Of a DNA stretch of 29,484 bases, positions 1 through 9,190 are shown one piece after another (the first letter of the stretch is position 1; every line of letters begins with the position of its first letter). The stretch comes from Zancudomyces culisetae (lineage: Eukaryota; Kickxellomycota; Harpellomycetes; Harpellales; Legeriomycetaceae). The notes below the pieces were generated by a model, which worked only from the letters and a program-made list of their open reading frames with translations, had not been told where the DNA came from and did no database searches. The DNA lies in the NCBI GenBank assembly GCA_001969505.1, contig LSSK01001401.1:1-29484 (forward strand), read 5' to 3'. A program made the translations under genes and the position numbers.

Positions 1-539
1 ATTTACAGCGGAAATTTCAAACTCGTAAAAAAATAAAGTAAAGGCTGGTAAGCGCACCTCCAAAAAAAAAAAACCACAGTCAATTTAATTTGCTGTTGTT
101 TCACTCTTTATCCCTTACATTTATTTTTGCGCAAATAACCAACTCGAAGCGATACAATTGTATAGTTTTTTCCTCACATTATTCCTTGAATGAGCATTGC
201 TTTACAACTCAAGAAGAGTTGGTAAAGGTGATGTGTTAATATTATCTTCCTCATAGCTTTCAGTTCAACTGGTAGTACAATCATGCTTTTAATTTGCGGT
301 CACAAAGTGTACAATATTTCTTTACTAATATTTCCAGCTATTCAAAATAGGTGCAAAAAAGCACTTTGACTTTAAAACTCTTATAATTAACTTTTTGAGT
401 AAATGCATTTAATAGTTATTCTCCAGCTAATTATGATGGGCAAAGCAACAACGCCTAAATACTTTACTAACAGAAATATGAAACAATATAAATACACAAA
501 CATACCAAATACAAAAATAAGCTACACAACCCTTATATA
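1..539. other. Intergenic / window-edge region, no gene supported
   Basis: AT-rich sequence beyond the 3' end of the HAUS2-like gene. At the very edge a plus-strand acceptor-like ATTTACAG (1-8) is followed by a short basic frame (RKFQTRKKIK then TAA, 9-41). This could be the last few codons of a gene starting outside the window, but it is too short to support. I see nothing else coding here. Confidence 0.5.
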
Positions 540-1501
540 TCAGCCTTGGATATTCTGCACAGCATCTCGTAGTTCCTCTGACAATCTAACTAGTTGCACG
601 GATGCATCGTGCCTTATATCAGCATCATCATTAATATCTTTTTTTTCACTGATGGTTTTTTCAATCTGCTCAATAATGTGATACAGCCTATCGATCCTAC
701 CAGCCCTCAATACCCTACTCTCTTCACCATTAGCTTCTTGTTCGTAATCTACCTTATAACACCGTAAAAACTCGTGTGCCTCGATAAATTCTGTGCTGTT
801 ACTTACAATATACCATAGTGTGTGTACCAAACTCACAAAGTCCTTGTGGTAGCGATTCGGTATTTCAATACAATTTTGTCTCTCTTGTGCTTTTTTTATC
901 CTAGAAATCAAATAATCCTTATCTCTCAAAATAATTTTCAACTGCTTTGCAAACGTATTTATCTTTTCCAAGTGCGATTTCATAACCTCGTAATCTAATA
1001 CTGCCTTGTTTTCCTCATAGTCTTTTTTTATTTCCCGGCAACACTTTTGCTATTTTGGTGGTATTTGTGTGAGATAATCGACATCATAATCATATCAAGT
1101 ACGCATGTACTGTCTCTAACTCACCTTTATGGCATTAAGATTGTCTGCTCTCCGTTTCTCCAACTCCTTTATAAATTCGCTTGCTTGTTCAAACTCAAGA
1201 CTGTGTTTGTGTATTGCGAGCTCCTACGTATGATGTATTTCTAAATGATAAATTAATCGATACACACCTCTAAACTGAATATAACAACAAATACAACAAC
1301 AAACATGTCCTATACTCAATCCCCTCGCCTCAAGAGCAACTGAGCCCATAGAAATTTGCTAATTCAATATGTTTAAAATTCAACTGTATAAAGTACCGTT
1401 CCTTCTCATAGTAAAATATAAATTACCTCTACATTTAGACCAAGATCGCCCGCGGTGTCAATTCCATACTTTTCTGAGCCCGATTCCAATCCCAACTCCA
1501 T
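540..1501 (-). CDS. HAUS2-like augmin complex subunit (putative), 3 exons, 227 aa
   Basis: I assembled three exons on the minus strand: 1427-1501, 1125-1223 and 540-1049. The introns (203 and 75 bp) have GT-AG ends and every junction is in phase 0. The product is 227 aa, close to the 235 aa of human HAUS2. It is largely alpha-helical and charged. A coiled-coil-like stretch at residues 26-90 is followed by the segment ILRDKDYLISRIKKAQERQN (about 94-113) and then a YHKDF segment. This order resembles the HAUS2 pattern of an LKEKRSLRQRL-like helix followed by a PIEAxYHRY-like helix. Augmin recruits gamma-tubulin to existing microtubules in the spindle. The start lies in an AGAAATGG context. The exon structure is fairly secure, but the family call rests on a weak visual resemblance. 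It could be another small coiled-coil cytoskeletal or kinetochore protein. Confidence 0.5.
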
Positions 1502-1681
1502 TTCTTAGAATCTAGTCTGGCTTCTTGGTGTTTGCTTATTTCTGTATGTTGTGTTTTTCTTTTTTTGGTTTTCCTCAATTACACAATTATAAACCAAAGT
1601 GGAATAAATTGGAAAAAATCGGAAAAAAGATCCATTTGGACAAATTGGGACTAATAAATAATATTCATGGAAGTTAGGTAA

Positions 1682-1711
1682 TGTCAATATTTGTCAATAT
1701 TTGTCAAAATT
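1682..1711. repeat. 10-bp direct repeat, three copies
   Basis: The unit TGTCAATATT occurs twice exactly (1682-1691, 1692-1701) and a third time with one change (1702-1711, TGTCAAAATT). It lies about 180-210 bp upstream of the HAUS2-like ATG, so it could be a promoter element or just a local duplication. Confidence 0.6.
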
Positions 1712-1888
1712 CGTTTATTTTAAAGTGGTATAATCTTCCTGGTGACCAGATCCGCTATTGATTTGGTAAAAGCTGCCAGATTACATCTAAAACGTCGCAC
1801 TTATGAAAAGGACTCAGCACCTATCTCTCCTACAGGATAAAGCATCTAATATCTACATGTAACTATATCTGTACCATATTTGGTGGAT

Positions 1889-2020
1889 ATGTTCCCTCTG
1901 TGCAACAAACGCTACTATCAAATCGATAAGAATAGATGCACTTCAACCCCAACCTGCCCCGCAAACGTTGAATATGACAAAGTAAATGCAACGTGTATTG
2001 CTGCCCCAATTGTACGCTGA
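1889..2020 (+). other. Short cysteine-rich open frame, possible remnant
   Basis: ATG at 1889 opens a 43-codon frame ending in TGA at 2018-2020. It has four cysteines, in the contexts PLCNKRYY, NRCTS, PTCPANVEYD and NATCIAAP. The spacing C-x3-CPxxxxYDxxxxxC resembles extracellular cysteine-rich or chitin-binding repeats. There is no signal peptide and no open frame upstream. A donor-like GTACGC at 2013 and an acceptor-like CTACCAG near 2080 could extend it by about 10 codons (ETFIRCKSEE). The surrounding 1.7-2.5 kb is richer in GC than its flanks and full of short frames on both strands, so a decayed gene is possible. I do not recognise it. Confidence 0.2.
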
Positions 2021-2709
2021 GTTGATTTTTCATGCTGCATAAACTGCAAAAAGCGGCTCTCGTAATCCACACCTCTACCAGGAAACGTTTATCCGCTGCA
2101 AAAGTGAAGAGTAGACACCAAGTAAGTAGCATCAGCAATAAATCGCAATTGGGTTTTTAATTGCTAACTGAAAAAGCAGCTTAATTATCAAAAACAAGAT
2201 ATTTTCCATTTTTGACTGTTCATGTATACATTCTATTGTTTTTGTGGAAATGACCAAAAATGAGGTATGTGCGGTGATGATAGGCCAACAGTATACCATG
2301 CCAAATACCAACAATACCACTAATTCACTTGTATGAGGTTGAGCCAAGCCGCTTTACTGTTAGACAATTGGAATTTGCGAACTCATGACTGGACCTATTT
2401 ATGCTGCTTCTGTGCTAAGAGCCGTTTAGAAGCATGGCCTGGGAATTGCAAAAGTGCGCATTACAACATATAGCCCACTCGTAAAGTTGGAAATCATGAC
2501 AGGATTTGTGGAAATAATCTGCATTTATTCACATAAACGAACTCTCAAGCAAACACTAAAAGCTGGCGTGTATCTAGTTGGTCATGTGTGGGCAAGAGCA
2601 TAACATATTCTATTCACGTGATATCTACTACACTAATTTCTCACTACAAGGACTTGCATATTAAATGTTGTAAATGTTACCAATTGTATTTACACAAAGC
2701 AAACCATTT

Positions 2710-2723
2710 TGACCAATTGGTCA
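2710..2723. promoter_or_regulatory. 14-bp perfect palindrome TGACCAATTGGTCA with nearby half-sites
   Basis: TGACCAATTGGTCA equals its own reverse complement. TTGGTCA half-sites recur at 2734-2740 (ATTGGTCA context) and near 2578-2584 (AGTTGGTCA). The group lies about 680-830 bp upstream of the acyl-CoA synthetase. A dimeric transcription-factor site is possible; no factor can be named. Confidence 0.3.
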
Positions 2724-3198
2724 CTTGAAACATTGGTCATATTATATTAAATAATTGCAAGAATATAAATCTTTTTTTTATCTTTTAGTAAAGACTGAAA
2801 GTCCGTAAATCATCGAAAATTGCCCCTTGCATATTTCGAACATATCAACCAGAATAAAAGTAACCAGAATTGGTAATCTGTTGCTGGGAAATGCTCAACT
2901 TCCTAGATTGATTTAGATAACATTCAAAATCTTGTTTAATTCTCACCAGAGCTATTGAGAAAATAATATACGAAAATGAACAATGCACCAATAGATAGTC
3001 TCTAAAAATATTGGAAACGCATCATCAAGAAACTTGTGGTTAGCCATTGGTATGAGCTTCATCAAAAAGTAAAAGTTTTACAGGTTTCCTGCGTCTAATT
3101 GGGAGGAAGAGGCTAAAAAAAAATGTTGGTGTACGGAAGAGGCGGAAGGCTATGAATGGGTCAGTTTCAGTAATAAACTCAAACAATACATGACCGTA

Positions 3199-3232
3199 TT
3201 TTTCCGCCATGTCAAAAAAGCATGGCGAAAAA
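3199..3232. promoter_or_regulatory. Hairpin-forming inverted repeat upstream of acyl-CoA synthetase
   Basis: CGCCATG (3205-3211) and CATGGCG (3221-3227) form a perfect 7-bp stem around a 9-nt loop. A T-run on the left and an A-run on the right extend it by about 5 more pairs past one unpaired C. It lies about 180 bp upstream of the ATG and about 90 bp upstream of a TATATAAG box. Confidence 0.35.
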
Positions 3233-3405
3233 AAAAAGGGGAGCAGGCCAGTTCAACTTATAAATCCGTATACATCACCTGGATTTTTGGATCTAAGCAC
3301 TTCTTGGAAAATATTATATAAGGTAACGTTTTTCTGGCGAGTTCATTTAATAAACAAAAAAACCCTAGTTAAAAGTTAGTATTGTAATTTTGCGACCGAA
3401 ACGCC

Positions 3406-5529
3406 ATGGTGACTAAATATTCAAAGGAATTAACTAATGCTCAACCAGTTGAGGGGGAATCAAAGGTATTTCAAGACAGCAATAATAGCTCTGTATATTT
3501 ATTTTGAGCAGTTTACCGTATACTTTGCTTGTTTTGGTAGCTTAAATTATATATATATACATATATTTCTCTAAGAATTTATTATTTATATGTAAAATAG
3601 CCCATCTCAAATCTGTACATTGGTGACGCGGAGCCGAAATTGTGTCCTGAGAATGTAAAAAATCTGATTGAAAGCTATAGTGTAGCAATGGAACGGCATG
3701 GAGAGAATCACAAAGTCTTTGGGTATAAACCAAAGATTGATGACAAGGGGAATTTTGGACCTTTTAAACATTTTACCTACAAAGAATTTCAAAAGCGCTT
3801 TAGAGACTTTGGTTCCGGTTTGCTACTAAATGGAGTCCATAGCGGAGATTTCATTGGTATTTTCTCCAAGAACTGTATTGAGTGGATTGTTACCGAATAT
3901 GCTGGACTGAATTATGATTTGATTTCTGTGCCATTGTATGATACGCTTGGAGAGGAGGCCATGGTTCACATTATAAATGAGTCTGATGTAAAAACAGTTG
4001 TGTGCCCTGGTGATAAAGTTCCAGCTCTAGTAAAAATATATGAGCAGGTGAAACACATGCTTCACACGATCGTTGTTATTGGTGAGCTTGAACAGGATTT
4101 GAAAGAAAAGGCCGAACAGGCTGGCCTCAAGGTATTGATTTTTAGCGAAGTAGAGGAACAAGGAGCTAAGAATCCAAATGACTACCAAACAAAGGCCACA
4201 ATGGACTCAATAGTAACAATCTGTTACACAAGTGGAACAACAGGAATGCCTAAGGGTGTGGTGCTTACACAAAAGAACTTTTTGTGTCAAATTGAAGGAC
4301 TCAGTTTTATCATTGAGAAAAAAGTAGTATGTAACATTGGTCCTGAAGACTCATACCTATCAGTGTTACCATTGGCACACGTACTGGAACGATTTATTAT
4401 CCACATGCTGGCCTATAGAGGTGCTCTCATTTGCTTTTCTCGCGGGGATATTACCAAGATGGTTGACGACATTCGTGAACTCAAACCTACCATCTTTGTT
4501 GGAGTTCCAAGAATATTCACAAGAATCAGAGGAAGAGTAATTAGTGAAATAAAAAAGAAGGGCACTATTGTCTCAAAAATGTTTGAAATGGGGTACAATG
4601 CTAAAAAGGAAAACCTCAGAGCCGGATCACAAAATCATTGGCTATGGGACAGACTCGTCTTTAACAAAATCAGAGAGCAGCTTGGCGGGAGAATCAAGCT
4701 TATTGTTTCTGGCTCGGCTCCAATTTCAACTGAGGTTCTGGAGTTTATGAAAATATGCTTCAACTGCCAGGTAGTTGAGGGGTATGGTTTGACTGAAACC
4801 ACTGGTGTTACATGTCTTAGTTTTGCAAGCGATAACGACTCTGGAACTGTCGGTGGTCCTTTCCCAACTGCCCTCGTAAAGTTGGCCGACGTTCCTGACA
4901 TGAATTATCTTACCACCGATAAGCCTTATCCAAGGGGTGAGATTTTGCTGGGTGGAAACCCTATTGCAAGTGGATACTACAAACAGCCCGAGAGGACTGC
5001 TGAAGCATTTACAAGCGATGGTTGGTTCCGCACTGGGGATATTGGTATGATTGATGACAAGGGTAGAGTACGGATCATTGATCGCAAGAAGAATCTATTC
5101 AAGTTGTCTCAAGGTGAATATGTCGCTCCAGACAAGATTGAAAATACATATTCCGATAACCCAATCGTCACTGCATCGTTTGTATATGGCGATTCACTCA
5201 AATCGTACTTGGTTGCAGTTATTGTGCCAGAACCACCAAATCTAAAGAAATTCTTGAAAGAAAGGTCGATTTCGTTTGATGAAGATGCAAGCGTTGAGCA
5301 ATTGTGTACCGAATCAAAGATTAGAAAGGCAGTAGTAGCTGAGTTGAATGCATTTGGTAGAGCAAGAGGACTCAAAGGGTTTGAATGTATTAAGAATGTA
5401 CACCTCGAACCCAAACAGTTTGAGGTTGGGGAGATACTGACACCAGCAATGAAACTCAAACGACACGAGGCAAAGGTGGTTTATGAAAACGTTATCAACG
5501 AGTTATACGCCGAAATTGGTGATGTCTAG
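3406..5529 (+). CDS. Long-chain fatty acid-CoA ligase (acyl-CoA synthetase), 2 exons, 662 aa
   Basis: It activates long-chain fatty acids to acyl-CoA with ATP, for beta-oxidation, lipid synthesis and fatty-acid uptake. Exon 1 is 3406-3465 (20 codons) and exon 2 is 3601-5529. They are separated by a 135-bp GT...TAG intron in phase 0. The ATG sits in a good CGCCATGG context. Visible ANL-superfamily motifs are the phosphate-binding loop TSGTTGMPKG (about residues 230-239), GYGLTETTG (414-422), WFRTGD with the ribose-binding Asp (495-500), and the long-chain signature DRKKNLFKLSQGEYVAP (514-530). The length of 662 aa is normal for the family. No transmembrane anchor is obvious and the C-terminus (EIGDV) is not a PTS1 peroxisomal signal, so the location is open. 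Which Faa/ACSL subgroup it belongs to cannot be decided by eye. Confidence 0.95.
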
Positions 5530-5649
5530 GCGGCCAAACTATACATTTTTATATACTAAATTCTCTATTATAGCTTTTGTTATTACACTAAACTTGTTTT
5601 AATTTTTATTTATTAATCCTTATAATAATACGCAATGCACACCATGTCA

Positions 5650-5874
5650 TCAGATCCCGCTAATATCCTTTAAAATCGCAACTTCAATATGGATGTGTAC
5701 ACTAATATATCCTGCCTTTCCTGTTAGTTTACGTTCACCTGCTTTACGGATCTCTGGTTTGGCACATTTACTGAGTAGTTTATTTTCAGATTGAACCAAA
5801 AATTGATCCAGAGTTAACTCTCTGGGTTTTTCGGCATCCCAAAATGCTACTGTACCAGAGAAATCTGATGTATA
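5650..5874 (-). other. Unplaced open frame, possible terminal exon (about 74 codons)
   Basis: The minus strand is open from 5874 to a TGA at 5650-5652, without an ATG near its 5' end. An acceptor-like ATACATCAG precedes it (at about 5866). The translation looks protein-like: GTVAFWDAEKPRELTLDQFL near the start, then KPEIRKAGERKLTGKAGYIS and a hydrophobic VHIHIEVAIL segment before the stop, reminiscent of a beta-rich fold. It lies between the tail of the acyl-CoA synthetase and the tail of TRM61. TRM61 ends upstream at 5969 with a normal family C-terminus, and I found no in-phase splice joining the two. I do not recognise the family. It could be a terminal exon of a missed gene, a remnant, or a 3' UTR frame open by chance. 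Confidence 0.3.
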
Positions 5875-5968
5875 TTACTAATGTAAAAAAAAAGGCTTGG
5901 CTCTTTATTGCGAGAAAAAAAACCTTGAAACAAAACAAATCATAGCAAAAAAAGGCAAAAAGAAATGA

Positions 5969-7557
<1,589 letters not shown>

Positions 7558-8226
7558 GATTAATCTATACGTTGATTTTATAGCCGCTTTTTTATTACTC
7601 TGAAACCTAAAAACGCGAGTTTGAAGGTTTTTGAGCATAATATAATATTTCGGTAGAAAAACGCATCCTTTCAAAATTTTTTTTTACTTAAATCCATAAA
7701 ATCAAACTTTTTTTTTCACCAACTGATGCGACTTTTTTTCCGCAAAAACCATTGAAAAAATTAAACTTTACTCCCAATTAACAAAACAGAAACTAGAAAC
7801 ATTCCACAAGATGAAGGACACTATTTCAAAAAAGAACCAAATGAAAGTATAGACCATTTTGTGGAGAAATGTATAAATGAACTTGTTATGAACTCTACAA
7901 TTCAAAAGTACACTAGTGGCCATTGCACTGATATCTCATAGCAGCAGAATACGAAAATCATGGCAATAATTTCGGACGGGGGGGGTGTGGCTTGATAGCA
8001 AAGTACATCCGTTTTAGAGAAACGCTCATAAATCGTCTGGCTCCCTTTCAAATATAGCTTCGGTTTCTTTATTCGAGATGAAAAGCATTGGGGAATCTAT
8101 ACTACTACGCTTAAATATCAGAGGTGCTGATTCATCCTGGAACTATATCTAATATTCCATCCGAAAACAATTGATATATATTAATGTTTTGGGACTAGAT
8201 GGACCCGTACCTTTATTTAGAAAAAA
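7558..8226. other. Intergenic region with possible unplaced plus-strand exons
   Basis: This separates TRM61 from the SCOC-like gene. The first 230 bp are T-rich with homopolymer runs. From about 7790 to 8155 the plus strand carries a chain of open frames. The first (7790-7870) reads NIPQDEGHYFKKEPNESIDH and then FVEK. A GT-AG intron of 71 bp (7871-7941) joins it in phase to a second that reads AEYENHGNNFGRG. After that, two continuations are possible: unspliced to GCGLIAKYIRFRETLINRLA, with a stop at about 8060, or through a further 73-bp intron into GFGFFIRDEKHWGIYTTTLK, with a stop near 8136. I found no start codon or first exon and do not recognise the family. Confidence 0.3.
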
Positions 8227-8619
8227 TCAGCTAAACACACTCGAATTCATCATATTTTCAACATAATTCTTCAACACCTGGTTCTGTTTTTTTGTTTTTT
8301 CGTTAACTTTTTTTATCTCCTCCAGCTTCTTTATTTTTTCTACAAAATTAAAAGTGGTAATTAGCAAGCTATTAGCGTTTTAATCGCATTTTATGTGCAT
8401 CAAGTATCTCCAAGAAACAAAGTCTTACGTATTGTATAGACATATTTCTTATAAAGCGCTTTTTTTAAAGAGTCTTACCTTTGAGCTCGTCTAGTTTGGT
8501 GTAGAAGCTGTTTGTTTCGAGACTATTGAGGAGTGCATTAGCGGATTTGTAAAAAGCTTATCTTATTTTGAATCATAGCTACAATCTACTATTTACCTCA
8601 AATCGTTATTATCCATCAT
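8227..8619 (-). CDS. Short coiled-coil protein (SCOC/Slo1 family), 3 exons, 59 aa
   Basis: Minus-strand exons are 8597-8619, 8479-8522 and 8227-8339, with introns of 74 and 139 bp (GTAAAT...ATAG, GTAAGA...GTAG). Phases 2 and 1 match at both junctions. The product is only 59 aa: a short N-terminus (MMDNNDLSLETNS), a lysine/glutamate-rich helix, and the diagnostic tail KQNQVLKNYVENMMNSSVFS. This tail corresponds to the conserved ENQVLxxYIENLMxxSSVF end of SCOC proteins. Family members are Golgi/endosomal coiled-coil dimers that bind Arl-type GTPases (SCOC with ARL1, yeast Slo1 with Arl3) and act in membrane traffic and autophagy. It is shorter than human SCOC at the N-terminus. Every part is too short for standard gene callers. 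Two adjacent ATGs (8619 and 8616) could start it. Confidence 0.8.
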
Positions 8620-8672
8620 TTCTCGTTCTATTTACAATAATTTGATCATATATTGAATGATTCTCTGGCTAG

Positions 8673-8999
8673 TTCATCGAAAAAGCGCCTTTTCACTTTT
8701 CGCTAGCTTTTTATGGGATTTTGAAAACTCAACTTATTTTCGCAAACATTCCACCCTTCCTTCCTCCCTCACCTAAATTCAGGATTTTGGCATTAAGGGT
8801 AATTTCAAATCTCTGGTTTCTATTGGCTGCCTTCAAATCAAATAGGATTACCCAAACATCCTACCCAGCGCCTGAAGAGCTAAGTACACTAAAGAGGTTA
8901 AGCATGGTGCTATTCAATATGGGTTGCTTCCCACCTTATAGAATAATATTTTACGAAAACCTAGACATATTTAGTTTACATCCCTATACTAGACTGTAA
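8673..8999 (+). other. Unplaced open reading frame, 108 codons, no ATG near its start
   Basis: The plus strand is open from 8673, right after an acceptor-like TCTCTGGCTAG, to a TAA at 8997-8999. It starts FIEKAPFHFS and contains a hydrophobic stretch (RILALRVISNLWFLLAAF) and a segment LKRLSMVLFNMGCFPPYR. There is no in-frame ATG before the middle of the frame and no upstream exon I could find, since the SCOC-like gene lies directly upstream on the other strand. A frame this long is uncommon in such AT-rich DNA, so a remnant or unrecognised exon is possible. I do not recognise it. Confidence 0.25.
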
Positions 9000-9190
9000 A
9001 AAGGAGTACATAATTCACCGAATGCCTACAATTACAAGTGCTATAGTTAAGTAGTATCAGTTTTTTTTGCTTTCTGCAACTAAAACCACGTAACAGCCAA
9101 TTCTTTAAATATTTTACATAAATTTGGGTTGCCACGAGAAACCAAATAACTCATAAAAAACACTACTTTTTCTGCTGTTTCCCTATCTAA

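Larger units (their letters stand above)
1502..3405. other. 1.9-kb intergenic region between HAUS2-like and acyl-CoA synthetase genes
   Basis: These two genes diverge from this region, so it should contain both promoters. Besides the direct repeat, the cysteine-rich frame, the palindrome and the hairpin listed separately, I find only short frames. A minus-strand open stretch at 2132-2347 (71 codons, TTG at its first position, no recognisable domain) is the longest. A TATA-like TATAAAT (3259-3265) and TATATAAG (3315-3322) lie 141 and 84 bp upstream of the synthetase ATG. Confidence 0.5.

Noticed and set aside
5849-5865. ATTTCTCTGGTAC on the minus strand, repeated near 22485-22497, as a dispersed repeat
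   Set aside because: The match is only 13 bases and does not extend, so chance is likely.
8808-8850. A TCTGGTTTCT...CTTCAAATC string resembling the 5' end of U5 snRNA
   Set aside because: The invariant loop I sequence (GCCTTTTAC) and the Sm site are missing, and the segment lies in an open frame.
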